Below are positions 11,641 through 22,673 of a DNA stretch of 64,000 nucleotides, one piece after another. The position numbers were made by a program, and so were the translations under genes. The notes beneath the pieces were generated by a model that saw nothing but the letters and a program-made list of their open reading frames with translations, was not told the origin of the DNA and did no database searches. The stretch comes from Pomphorhynchus laevis (taxonomy: Eukaryota > Acanthocephala > Palaeacanthocephala > Echinorhynchida > Pomphorhynchidae), in assembly GCA_012934845.2 (NCBI GenBank), contig WNNJ02000415.1, forward strand, positions 1 through 64,000. Reading direction: 5' to 3'. Each line of letters opens with the position of its first letter. Within the stretch, counting starts at the first letter, position 1.

Positions 11641-12518
11641 TTAAAAATTAAAAGTTGAAAACAATTCTAAAGTAAAGAAATAACAGGATCAGATTGAAGT
11701 AAATATATTCCTAAAATAAGGTATAAGTTGTTACCGCTATTAGGACGAAAAATTTGTAAATATAATAAAGAATTGAAATCAATATGTAACGATAATATTA
11801 GAAACATAATGGAAACAGAATGCAATTATTATTTTATTTTATCATTTATTTGATAAAATAAATGAACGATAAATAAATAAATGAATAAATATGTATTTAT
11901 TTATTCATTTATTTATTTATGATAATAAATAAATAAATGATATGTATATAAATGAACAATTAGAAATATTGAAACAACTTTTAAGAGATAATAAGCTAAA
12001 AGATCTTTATGTAAATATAAGAAGTTTTTCTAAAGATATCATATGTTCAATAAATCAAAAATTAATTAACGACTATGATAGGCTAAGTTGTATAATAGAC
12101 AGTTATTGTAATACAAAATACTATAATCGTACAATAAATGTTAATAATAACAATAGAAAATATACATTAACCATAAATTTCATGAATAAATGTATAGATA
12201 ACATAAATATAGCCGGACTTTTAAATAATTCTAAAAGTAAAGAAATAAAAGGGTCAGATTTAAGTAAATATATTCCTAAAATAAGGTATAAACTCCTACC
12301 ACCATTAGGACGAAAAATTTGTAATTATAATAAAGAATTAAAATCAATATGTAACGATAATATTAGAAACATAATGGAAACATAATGCAATTGTAAAAGT
12401 CTTAGTTTTGATAAAATAAATGAACTTATATGCACTCATAATCTAGACTTAATTGAAAACAATGAATTAAGGAAAATGCAATCAAAAGTGTATAAATATA
12501 GATTAAATAATAACAATC
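11641..12518 (+). mobile_element. Penelope-like element, N-terminal region
   Basis: Contains an open frame of 147 codons (11942-12385). It is followed in another frame by a conserved PLE block just upstream of RT: C-x-C, then DLIENNELRK, then YR (about 12385-12510). In PLEs this segment precedes the reverse transcriptase, which is absent here. The assignment rests on this block and on repeats of the same peptide at 10790-11090 and 27335-27390. The copy is broken. Confidence 0.55.
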
Positions 12519-12600
12519 GACCATTGTACATGGTCTAATATTATCAGACCATTGTACATGGTCTAATATTGTCAGACCATTGTACATGGTCTGATATTGT
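12519..12600. repeat. 28-bp tandem repeat of a near-palindrome
   Basis: Three copies (12519, 12547, 12575) of a 28-bp unit containing AGACCATTGTACATGGTCT-like sequence, a palindrome with one unpaired base. Any transcript would fold into three successive small hairpins. It lies exactly where the PLE N-terminal coding block stops. Confidence 0.9.
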
Positions 12601-13520
12601 TTCGTAAATCTCAAATGTTCCAACTAAATGACTAATTTCCGCTACTACGTCACATTACCTACGTTACAGGCTTATTTGTTCTAACTATCACTTATTTCGT
12701 GAAAAATATTTGGCTATTACTCATAGTTTACTAAAAAGTGGTTTCCGTTTTGGTCTTTTAAGAAGGCTAAGTTTAAATCTTTAGTGCAAAAAATAAAGTA
12801 TTTGGTCCTGATAAAAGAATATATCATACAGGAATACCTGTTGTTACTAACACGTGGAATTCAGTATTTTCAAAGTTTATTAAATGATGTACTAGAAAAC
12901 CTCTAATAACGCCAAAGAGTGCCAAACTAGACTACGGCTTCACCAAATAGGATCATTGGCAAATGCACTGACAAACGCCAGCGCTGGTATCTTGTATATA
13001 GGCTAACTTCTTTTATGAATATCTCAAAACGAGAGTGATAAAATTCCGCGTGAATTATGTTAACAATCTTTTAAGCCAGACGCGGAATAACGACGATAAC
13101 AGTATTTGATACCGTTTCGTCATGACAATAACTCATCAGTGCCAGATCTTTAAGTTCTATATGCTAAATATATTTAACTTATATGTTTCAAACAGGTGTC
13201 TATCAAAAAGTTAATACATGGACTGATATTGTTTCGTGGATCTCAAATGTTCCAACTAAATGGTTAATTTCCTGTATTGCCACATTACCTACGTTGTAGG
13301 CTTATCTGTTCTAACAGATAAGACTGGTTATTACACAGTTTACTAAAAAGTGGTTTTCCTATTTGGACTATTATGCTAAGTTTAAATCTTTTGCGTATAA
13401 AAATAAAGTCTTTAGTCCTGAAAATATAACATATCATATGAGAATATTAAATTAATATTAGTTAAATTAATTAATAATATTCATTATTAGTTAATATTAA
13501 ATTCATATTTGTTAGTAACA
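12590..13520 (+). repeat. Direct duplication flanking a hammerhead-like site
   Basis: 12590-12890 and 13222-13520 are diverged direct copies; both contain 'ctcaaatgttccaactaaatg', 'cacattacctacgtt' and 'tactaaaaagtgg'. Between them lies GC-richer sequence with a hammerhead-like core at 13082-13146. The layout resembles the terminal repeats of a PLE or a small element bounded by direct repeats. No reliable ORF is present. Confidence 0.5.
13082..13146 (-). ncRNA. Hammerhead-like motif (weaker)
   Basis: On the minus strand CTGATGAG, a stem II GTTAT-TGTC-ATGAC (5 bp with one G-T), GAAAC, and further pairing downstream (ACGGTAT with ATACTGT) that can form stem III. The two catalytic boxes and stem II are present, but the stem I pairing around GGCA is poor, so the site may be decayed or a chance resemblance. 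Confidence 0.35.
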
Positions 13521-13582
13521 AGTGGAATTATGTGTTTTAAAAGTTTATTAACAAGAACATAAAAAATAGTTGTATTAACAAA

Positions 13583-14100
13583 GTGCACATTTTTAACAAA
13601 AAATTACCTAAACTTCACAACATTTTTAAGCGTAAACAAATTTTAACAAAGATGGCATTGGTTATAAACTACATTGTAAAGAATGCGAACAGGTATATGT
13701 TGGTCAAACTGGTCAAGGTTTGGTTAAGCGTATATAAAGGGACCAGTTCTAGTGTCGTTGGTCAGCATTTTGTGAGTTTGAATCATTCCATTGATTTTGA
13801 AAATTGCGCTATTTTATTAAAAAAGAATCTAATTTAATTCTTAATAATATATCTGATTTCAACCTTAAATTAAATTATAATTAATTATTTTAATAATACA
13901 TTATTTTAATTTTTCAAATTGTTTTATCATTGTTCTAACATTTCGTTTTGATTTAGATCAAATTATAATTAATTACTCTATTATTACTTTATTTTAATTC
14001 GTACGTTTTTATAGCTTGTTTTATGATTTTGCTCTTATTTTGTTTTATGATTTTGTTTTTTTTCTTTCTGTTTGTTTTAAAACGCGTGTTGTTTAATTTT
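13583..14100 (+). mobile_element. Penelope-like element, endonuclease end and 3' tail
   Basis: Two overlapping frames give GIY-YIG-type fragments: YKLHCKECEQVYVGQTGQGL in one and NHSIDFENCAILLKK in the other, the usual C-terminal order in PLEs. After the last coding residues comes an AT-rich tail with 'aattcttaataatat', 'ttctaacatttcgttttgat' and 'ttaaaacgcgt'. The same tail occurs three more times at 19025-19635. The APE-type LINE begins immediately after this tail. The copy is broken. Confidence 0.6.
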
Positions 14101-14119
14101 TTGTGCGCAATTTAATAAA

Positions 14120-15324
14120 ATGAGTAAATTTAGCATGTCGGAGCGTTCAACGAACTCAATGAAAACTAATTTTCCTGCCAATGCAATAAACGAGGTAAGT
14201 GGAGATTTAGCTTCTCTTGAATATATTTCGGAGGGGGAACTCCCCCCGGTACCAAAATTATCCAACCTCGTGATTATCAGACTTTTGGTGCCTCTGGAAA
14301 GGCAGAACATGTTCAATGTTTTTATAAGGGGCTTTGCCGATCGATTTAAAAAAGGATATTGTTCAATGCGATTAAATATTATGAATCTGAGATTAAAATC
14401 TCATTCTGCACTCCTAATCTGGCAATGTCGTACGTCGACTACTTTAAAAAAGAGCATTCGGAACAAGGTATAATTGCCTCCAAACCAATCCTGACAACAA
14501 TAAAGATAAATAACATGCCCACATACATTTCAGAACAAGATATATCAGCCCTAGAAACTGATTACAAAATCTCTAACGTGCGCTTTATAAAAGGGATTAA
14601 AGGCTTCCCCATTCCCGTGGCGTTCTGCAATGCCCCGGTTGATGAAGCTCTAAAACTATCGATTTCGACATGCAATCCTTTTATGGGGTATAATTTGAGA
14701 TTTTCAATAATCGAAACCGACTCACTAACGTACCCTCACTGCAACAATTGCCATCAGTGGGGGCATTGGTCTGCTGGCTGTTCTCTACCCCATAAGTGCG
14801 GCGTGTGTGGTACAACTGCTATACATCCTGAGAAGTGCGAAAGTAAGCCATTTTGCGCAAACTGCGGTGGTGAGCACCCCGCATGGTCAAAAAAGTGTAA
14901 AATCTTTAAAGCGTATCAAAAGAGACACAGGGGTGTGACAGCAAAACCGACTAGCTTCGTGGAAGCTGTCTCGTCTAACAAGAAAGACGACAGGATGCCT
15001 GATACGGAAATTCTTAAACTTATTGAAATGCAGCATCAGGCATCAATGATTCAACTTGAAAAATTGGTCCAAAAATTGGTGGGTCAATTAGCGGAATCCT
15101 TCCGTTCTCCTCCTTCTGGGAAGACTAACAATATTAAGAAGCCACCAAAATCTAAGAAACGAAACGGGTCAGCGCTGAGCATAGCTGCTCTGAAGCTTGC
15201 TCGGAAGGATTCGATCTGGGCTATGGCTAACGATGGAAATGAAGATATCGCCCGTGGGCAAGCGACTCCATTTGTCGTGACGGGAAGCGGTAAAGGCGAC
15301 CTTTCCGCCTCTAGTTGCGACTAG
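14120..15324 (+). pseudogene. LINE ORF1, nucleic-acid-binding protein (frameshifted)
   Basis: ORF1 proteins of this class bind element RNA and form the RNP. The N-terminal part reads from ATG 14120 and the rest from a second frame (14359-15324, 321 residues), so a frameshift lies near 14340-14360. In the second frame three zinc-knuckle clusters lie at residues 128-141 (C-x2-C-x4-H-x4-C, the classic CCHC), 147-160 and 166-180. A Lys-rich C-terminal region follows. The preceding segment (residues 40-120) is the RRM-like gag region found in Jockey-type ORF1. A related ORF1 lies at 17951-18470. It is 34 bases upstream of ORF2. Confidence 0.8.
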
Positions 15325-15358
15325 GTGGAGGGCGTCCCACTTCGGTAACACTTACGCA

Positions 15359-17817
15359 ATGGGAAGTAATCAAGGGCCTTTTTCACTGAATATCCATCAG
15401 TGGAATTCGGGAGGTGCTTCCGCCCTTAGCCTTCTATCTGGTAGAGATGCAGATGTTATAGTCCTTCAGGAGACGCGGTCTATCCGTCTCCCCCAGGATA
15501 TTACTCGATTTATCCCTAAGCACATATACACCCACTTTACTCCTTACATAACCCCCTTACTCATCTTCATCTCAAGGTCTTTTAACCCTAGTAAAAAGCT
15601 CATTAAGATCATCCCTCCTATTAAACTACTCTTGTCCAGCCCTATCTTGTTTAGCTATATCACTTTGTAAGAACGGTAAGCGTATAAGCATAGCCAATGT
15701 CTATATTCGGCCAGGAGAAATTCACAAGAACCGTGACCTCCTGGATCAAATATTGGGGAGCGGTTATGACATGTTACTTGGTGACTTCAACGACAGAACT
15801 GGTCGTTGGATTAATGCAGCACTCCGAAGAGCAAGCATCGACTATTTTATTCATAAACCACCTTCCCCAACCTTTCATTGCTCTACAACAAATTCTCTCC
15901 TCGACATATTACTGCTACATAAGATGCGGTTGTTGAAACCCATTTGCACCGAGCAGTCGAGTCAACAACAGACCACCTCTCATGACCTAATTCGCTGGAG
16001 GCTAGAGGACGATACGTTGCTTAGAAGAAGGTTTCACTTTGACCCTATTAGAGTGGCCTTCTTTCAGGCAGCTATCCAACTCTTCCCCAGAATTGGAATT
16101 GAGAGTTTGACCGAATTTAATTCCTACCTCTCATCGCAAGCTACCGCGATCCTTTCGACTACCTATAAAGGTCGAATATACAATCCTACTCCAACAAAGC
16201 TCAAGGTCCTAGCTAAAATGTTACACCTTCCCAATCTCTCTGTTTCCGCCAGACATATCCTCTCGAATGAATATTGGAGCTCTAAATATATGCTCCAGCT
16301 GAGCAGGGATAGGGCAAGCATTGCTCGCCTAAACCCTTCTCAGGCTTCCTTCTGGAAGATATTCAAGAAGGAGAAGTTTGTTTGCTGGAAGGATAGAGCC
16401 TTGGTTTGGATTGGTAGCATAGGCCTTGACAAAGTTTTAGAGGAGTCACTTTCCTTACATAATTATGGAGCCACTCATTCTCCCCAACCAATCCCGCCTT
16501 GGTGTGACTTCAGGAGTAGGGACTTATCTGTTAACAGATATCCTTAACTCCTGGGGACCACTCCCGGGCACCTCCAAATCCCCCGCGCCACTCACTACTC
16601 GTGTCTGTCAGCTTTTGACATACAGTCAGAGAAAGGAGGTCGTCATCACAATGCTATTAGCCTCCCCGTCTGACATAGCGGACATCAACATCAGCCGTCG
16701 AGTTTTTTTACCTAAAAAGAGATTAATCACTTGTCCTAAAGATCTGCGGCCCATCTCGATTCAAAACGCCCTCATATCTATCTACGAGAAAGCGCTTGCG
16801 CGTAGAATCCGCGTTCATTTATGTAGGCGTAATTTGATTCCACCGAGTTTTCATGGGTTTGTCAAAGGGCGCTCGGTCCATTCAGCAATTGGTGAAGTGC
16901 ATCAGTTTTGTCAGGATAATAGTCATCAGCTTGCTGTGGCTGTTTTTCTTGATTTTTCAGCTGCATTTGACCGGATCTCCATTCCCTTCGTTATCTCCTC
17001 TCTCAGGTCCCTCGGGTTGCCTGCGAGAATTGTTAACAGGGTGGAGATATTGCTGTACACCAAGCGGTTCTACTATGAAGACGACCCTGATGCGCGTCAG
17101 TTCTACCCTATTACGGGTGTACCTCAAGGATCCCCACTTTCTCCTATCTTATATCTTGCTGCATCCATTGTTCTATTCAAGAATTTTAAACGTGATCAAC
17201 ATCTAGTGGTATATGCTGATGATACCACAGCCTTGTTCTCTGGACGCAGGTGCAAAGATGTAATCTCTGACATCAGCCGTTTCTTTTTAAGATTAAAAGA
17301 TCAGTTGCCCCCATCCAATCTTATTTTAAACTCCGCCAAATCGCAGGCGGTTGTCTTTCATGGCACCACTGCAACAAAGAAAAAACTTAAGAGATTAGCA
17401 CTCTCTGCACTCTCCTCCATATTTGCCTCTGAACCACTCCCCACCTTCACAAGTCGAGTAAAATACCTGGGGTTCACCGTTACGGTGAACTGGTCGGCGA
17501 AAGTTGACCTGGATAGACTTAAACGTATCCTTAAGAAAGCTAGGAGGGCTCTGAAACGGGCTCAGCATCTGTCATTGAAAGGGAAAACCCAGGTGCGCCT
17601 CTGTGATACTTGGGCTATCTCGGGATTAGTCTTCTTCTCACGAGCACGTCCCCCAGAACAAATACTAAGGTTTCTCAAGCTCCTCATCTCGAGATTACCA
17701 ACCATAGTCCGCCTTGACTGGACCCTTAGGTGTGTGAGAGACCCCGAATGGTTCAGTCAGAGGGCGGCGCGCTGGTGTGGCCGAGGGGCTCAGATCCCTC
17801 TGGACCTGAGGCCGTGA
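15359..17817 (+). pseudogene. LINE ORF2, endonuclease and reverse transcriptase (frameshifted)
   Basis: Three frames together give the ORF2 order. 15359-15670 carries the start of an APE endonuclease (LNIHQWNSGG, then DVIVLQETR) and then loses the pattern. 15697-16547 carries its second half (LLGDFND and SLLDILL, the conserved GDFN and S-x-D motifs). 16465-17817 (450 codons) carries the RT with FLDFSAAFDRI, GVPQGSPLSP and YADDT. The RT active site is intact but the endonuclease is split by at least two frame changes and probably a deletion. The C-terminus ends near GAQIPLDLRP without an RNase H domain. The enzyme would nick target DNA and prime reverse transcription there. Confidence 0.85.
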
Positions 17818-17847
17818 ATATAAGTTGAAGATTTCAAAATACACGTC

Positions 17848-19020
17848 GTGAACAGCTTCTATTTAAAGTTTTCTTTTGCATGTTTTTGTTTCTTAAGTTG
17901 TTTATCTACACATCGAACAACGAACAAGGTCAGTAATGTTTTGTTGACTCTTGGTGATAGGGAGATGCTTCCCCATACCAAAACAGAAGAATTTATTAAT
18001 AATAAAACCAAAACTTCCTCCACCACGTCAAAAACTAGTTGACACTTTTCTAAAAAAATTTTGTTCTGAATATTCTATGAGTATAATTTTCAATACAGTA
18101 AAGTTCCACCCAGCCGATATCAAGATCTCCTTTGGCACGGCGGACCTGGCAAAGGAGTACACTATGTTTTTCAAAACATATTTGGCTGAATTTGGCGAAT
18201 TAATCGAAAAACCAATACTTTCAAATTTGAAAGTCACTAATTTGCCGTACTGGCGTGAAGAAGGAGACCTAGAGTCTCTCTGTAAATCTTTCAAAGTCAA
18301 CAACTTTCGACTTATTAAATGACGGAACGGGGAACCTATTCCCGTTGGATTTTGCTCTGCCCAATTAGATCGAGCTGAGATACTCGATAAATCAAATAAC
18401 AACCCCTTTATGGAGCTAAACATTAAGTTCCAACTGATTGAAAGTGATGAATTCAACTGCAGTCGTCACAAATAGGGCATTGGGCCCTTAACTGCAGTGG
18501 GAACCCCATCTGTGGGGCTAGTGGATAGGCTGCTTGCCCGGCCCTAATGTCAAACGAGCGTTGTGCCACCCCCGTCCTGCTTAAACTGCGGGGGGGGGTG
18601 CCATCCTGCCTAGGGCAGGAAATGCTCTGTCTTTAAAAATTACAGAAAACTCTATCAGAAACCATCAAAGTATCCTGCTTCATTTGTTCAGGCATCATCG
18701 CATCGAATGGATGATGCAGACATCATCAAGCTAATCGAAGTTCAGAATGAAGTCTCTTACATGAATCTGTAAAATCTTATTCTGATGGCCTTGGGGGCGT
18801 TTGGAACCAATCCTTCCGTACCAGTCGCAACAGCACTGCCTGAATCTAAAAAGAGTGAGGTTTCGGTCCATACAGTCCCCCTCTTAAGATTGGGAAGATG
18901 ATCAAAAGCAAGGGCAAGCAATGAGAGGAAATGAAGATATTGCCTAGGGAAAATATCGACCCTTGATGAAATTAGTGCCGGAGTGGGCAACCTTCCTGCA
19001 CCTAGCTACCTAGCTATGCC
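17848..19020 (+). pseudogene. Second LINE ORF1 relative, copy A2, 3'-truncated
   Basis: 17951-18322 encodes a protein like A1 ORF1 (IKISFGTADLAKEY against IKISFCTPNLAMSY, and KPILSNLKVTNLP against KPILTTIKINNMP). The frame then breaks, and decayed relics of the zinc-knuckle region follow to about 18620 and of the Lys-rich region to about 19000. No ORF2 follows. The two ORF1s are clearly diverged, so A2 is a separate subfamily lying head-to-tail after A1. Confidence 0.65.
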
Positions 19021-19638
19021 ACGTTTAATTCTTAATAGTAAATCTGATTTGAACCTTAAATTAAATTTCAATTTTTCAATTTGTAAAAAAGAATCTAATT
19101 CAGTTCTTAAGAATAAATATAATTTCAACCTTAAATTAAATTATAATTAATTATTCTAATAATACATTATTTTAACTTTTTAATTTGTTTTATCATTGTT
19201 CTAACATTTCGTTTTGATTTAGATTAAATTATAATTAATTACTCTATTATTACTTTATTTTAATTCGTACGTTTTTATCAATTGTTTATTATTTTGCTTT
19301 CATTTTGTTTTATGGTTTTGTTTTTTCTTTCTGTTTGTTTTAAAACGCGTGGTGTTTAATTTTAACAACAAAGTGAGCAGCCATGCTAATTACAAGTTGA
19401 GTCACAAGTAGTGACTCTATTATTACGTTATTTAAATTTTTCAATTTGTTTTCTCATTGTTCTAACATTTCGTTTTGGTTTAAATTAAATTATATTTATT
19501 TTTATTATTATTTTTATTATTCAATTCGTATGTTTTTATCAATTGTTTTATGATTTTGCTTTTATTTTGTTTAATGATTTTGTTTTTTGTTTTTCTTTTT
19601 TGTTTGCTTTATAGATGTGTGTTGTTCAATTTATTATA
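19021..19638 (+). repeat. Three tandem-like copies of a PLE 3' tail
   Basis: 'aattctta..(a)ta.atctgatttgaaccttaaattaaat'-type sequence at about 19028, 19088 and (partial) 19420, followed by 'ttctaacatttcgttttg' and 'tttctttctgtttgtttt' blocks. These match the tail at 13821-14100. The LINEs A1 and A2 lie between the first tail and these copies, consistent with insertion into a tandem PLE tail. Confidence 0.6.
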
Positions 19639-21600
19639 ATAATCTGAGAAGATTTATTACCCATTGCCGCCTCTCGGCGTTTGGGAAAAAGAAAATTACA
19701 AATATACAAATCCAAAAATTAGTTCTCTGGAATAAGATACCTAAGCCAAATTAAATAAAGCAAAATAGAAAGTTATTACAACTTGTCAACTTGTGAGAGT
19801 GGCATTTTAGAAATAAAGATACAATTGAAGACGTGCAGAAGCGATGATCAACTTTGTAGACAGTAACAACATATACATGATGCAGTGCGCTGGTGAAATT
19901 TACTTGGAATTTACAGAATTTATCATGGTAGACATGTATACTTGCACGAATTATCAGCGGACGCTTGCTCTGTCTTGGTCCTAACCATTGTGATTAAGTC
20001 ATTGCTGGAGTATTTAGAATCACTTTGTCGGTGTCATTATACTTAATTAACAGCTTTTGTTGATGACGTTAAAGATTTTCGGTGCTTGCATTATTTCGCG
20101 TCATCATTAATTTCACTGACAGGGGTAAGGTATTGGTAAGATTTCCAACGGTCGTTGATGAAACTTTTGAAGATACTCCTAAAATTCGCTGTGAGAACCG
20201 GGATCGGCACATGTCTATCTGAGCGAAATTTCATTCTTTGAGATCATTTATATCGCTGTTAGACCATATTCTACAATAGGCTGTAGCATTACCTTGAAGT
20301 ACTTTAAAGCGTCATTAATAGAGAGCATTGGAAGTTTCTAGATTTAGACATCTTTATAAGAATTTTGCAAAGTTGATTCTCAAGATGTGAGTTAAATGAC
20401 CACTTTGTTGTTACAGTCAATCCGAAAAACTTGAATTAATTCAAAATGTCAATTTCCTTATTGTCGAAGAAAAACCTATCAGTAGCAGAAATGCGGCCAC
20501 CTCGTCGAAACTTAATAATTTTCGTCGTTGTCGAATTTACCGTCAGTTTGCTCTTTACGCAATGCAACTGGAGTTGAGAAAGTGCCCATTTTACATCGTC
20601 AGACGAGGCTGCTAAAATTGTGAGATCATTAGCATATAGGATTACTGATATTTTCCGTGATTCGTTTTTAAATATATCAGGAAGATCTGATATATACATT
20701 AAGAACAACAAAGGGCTCAACGGATCTCCCTGCAGTACTCCACTAGTCTGGATTAATTCAGAGCTACAGGCCAAACCGTCATATATTGATACTTCATTTG
20801 AACGCAAAATTTCAGAAATTACGTGCAAAATAGGTCTATTGAGACAGATGCGATCCATCAATTTCTTCATTAAAGTGTTTCGGCATATCAAATCATAAGC
20901 AGCCTTGAAGTCGACAAAAATTGAAAACATGCTATTACCACCTATCCAAACTTCCTGGCCCTATTTCTTAGGATATTTATAGCGTATGTTGTAGATCGAT
21001 TTTTACGAAAACCGAATTGTTCAACCGGCAACCATGGTTCGGCGTATACATAAAGACGTTTTGTTATCATTAAAGACACCAACTTATACGCATGGATCAA
21101 CATCGCGATACTTCTGTAACCACTAGGATTGCTTGGATCGCCGTTCCCTTTATACAACATTTTAATAACTGAACTTTCCCAACTATCTGGGAATGGAAGG
21201 CCTGTAAGAATGCGGTTGAAGTGTTCGACCCAGTAGTGAGCTAACTGAAGTACTGAATCTTTAATGTGCTCGGCTGCTATCAGATCCATTCATGTTCCTT
21301 AATGCTTCTTTAGGCTCTATATATACAAAAGATCACCTCCTCCAACGAGAAATTGATATTTAAAGCTAGTAAAGATGATGTATAGATATTTGGTAGATTT
21401 ACAACTGAAACTGTGCTATGATAATACTTATTGTATAGTAGATCTGAAAAGTGTGATTCCCACTTTGAAATAGGAATAGATGAGATGAAATTTTTACTGG
21501 ATCTACTCGGATCAATTTCCAGTGAAACGCTTCTGCCAATTTTAGACGCCGTTTTTCATCCGCCATAGTCTTCATATGCAAAAAGTTTTATAATGATATA
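19639..21600 (-). mobile_element. Decayed LINE B
   Basis: A minus-strand LINE with the RT split in two frames (20436-21289), decayed 5' sequence (21399-21581, related to coding) and a 3' segment ending near 19639 with 'cgccgagaggcggcaatggg', a small hairpin next to repeated 'ataaatctt'-like sequence as in CR1/Jockey 3' ends. It is bounded at 21600 by a PLE fragment. No endonuclease is recognised. Confidence 0.6.
20436..21289 (-). pseudogene. LINE B reverse transcriptase (frameshifted, altered catalytic site)
   Basis: 20942-21289 carries the N-terminal RT motifs (VIKMLYKGNGDPSNPSGYRS, then LPVEQFGFRKNRST). 20436-20930 carries motif A (FSIFVDFKAAYD), B (SGVLQGDPLSP) and C. Motif C reads YAND (residues 99-102 of the second frame) instead of Y-x-DD: the first catalytic Asp codon has become AAT. 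A frameshift separates the two halves near 20935. Dead copy. The family resembles Jockey/CR1-type RTs by motif wording only. Confidence 0.75.
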
Positions 21601-22267
21601 CTAATGAAAAAGGTTAATTCTAATGATTTAAATGTAAATCCAGCATATGAACGTAGTGAGTTGAGTTTAGAAACAATTATTACAAGTCACTGTTCTATAA
21701 TGGATAAAAATGGTATAAAGGTTGAAGCAGATAATAAAAATATACCTATATTATATTGGAATCCAAAATTACATAAAAATCCAATAAAACCTAGGTTCAT
21801 ATGTAGTGCGTTAAAATGTACATTAAAACCACTTTCTGTCTATATGAATAAAATACTTAAAGTAATTAAAGCACATTTTAAAAAATATTGCAAGGTAATC
21901 GAAATTAATACTGGTATAAAACACTATTTCAGTATTAATTCTACAAAGGAATTTTTAGAACAGACAAAAGGAATAAATTTTCAAAATATAAATACATACG
22001 ATTTTAGTACGCTTTATACAAATCTAGATTTAGTAGATATTAAAGAAGCGTTAGTAAAATTAATAAACCTTATATTCAGAAAAAGATATACATATATATG
22101 TTATAATAATTATTAATCCAAAATTACATATTAAGCTGATTAATCAATTAAGCTGATTAATAGTGAAAGCTTAAATACATTAAGATTTGCAAATATTATG
22201 TATTTGATAAAATTAAAATAACACACAATTAATAAAATTATAAATTATATAAATTATAATTCTACAA
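21601..22267 (+). mobile_element. Penelope-like element, RT fragment P1
   Basis: A 170-codon open frame (21604-22116) with PLE RT signatures: IPILYWNPKLHKNPIKPRF, SALKCTLKPLS and TYDFSTLYTNLDL. It is followed by 3' sequence to 22267 that is nearly identical to 35640-35853. It is bounded by LINE B on the left and the C1 LINE on the right. The catalytic RT motif and GIY-YIG domain are missing here. Very similar copies lie at 30783-31065 plus 35622-35853 and, more diverged, at 35868-36217, so the family was recently active or recently duplicated. Confidence 0.75.
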
Positions 22268-22311
22268 AGCTGAATTATTGGCATGACACTTTCTCAACAT
22301 TCAAATAAAAG

Positions 22312-22638
22312 TCAAGAGTCTTCATTACGTTCTACAGCCATTTTTGCGTACCCCATAGATGCAGCAAGCGCTTCAAGATTAGTATCACGGCTATGGAATC
22401 CCACTGTCTGCATTTGTACAAGTTCGGATGCATAAAGTTGTTCTTGAGTTTGGTTTGGTTGTTGATTTGTCGGCTGATGTTGCTGGGAATGAAGACGATC
22501 TAATGGTTGAAACAACGAAGCAGTATAATCTTGATTTGAGTATTGTAAATTTTGAAATACTGTTGTTGCATAAGCTGTTTGTCTATTGCTTGGTGATCGA
22601 ATAGAATCCACATCAGATGAAGTTGGTTGACTATTCAT
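22312..22638 (-). pseudogene. UBA-domain tail of LINE C1 (ubiquilin-derived)
   Basis: 108 codons: a Gln/Asn-rich linker (PTNQQPNQTQEQ) and a UBA-like end, YASELVQMQTVGFHSRDTN followed by LEALAASMG and AKMAVE. Ubiquilin UBA domains have the same layout: a Q-rich lead-in, L-x-x-M-GF-x-x-R-E-A-N-L-x-A-L, then GD-x-x-A-A-V-E. UBA domains bind ubiquitin chains. It is one frame apart from the STI1 ORF upstream, so a frameshift lies between them near 22650. The nucleotide sequence is about 95% identical to 54705-55020 in copy C2 by hand comparison (about 15 differences in about 315 bases). Confidence 0.8.
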
Positions 22639-22673
22639 TTGATTATCGACTAGACCGCTTATATTTGAAGATA

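Larger units (their letters stand above)
14101..17847 (+). mobile_element. APE-type LINE (Jockey/I-like), copy A1
   Basis: A two-ORF non-LTR retrotransposon. ORF1 (14120-15324) has zinc knuckles; ORF2 (15359-17817) has an apurinic-type endonuclease and reverse transcriptase. It lies between two PLE tail copies and so appears to have inserted into PLE sequence. Base composition is far more GC-rich than the surroundings. Several reading-frame breaks make this copy non-autonomous. The lack of an RNase H domain and the Cys-rich ORF1 point to the Jockey/CR1/I assemblage; I cannot fix the clade. Confidence 0.85.

Noticed and set aside
12519-12600. CRISPR-like repeat array
   Set aside because: Direct 28-bp units lack spacers and the context is eukaryotic.
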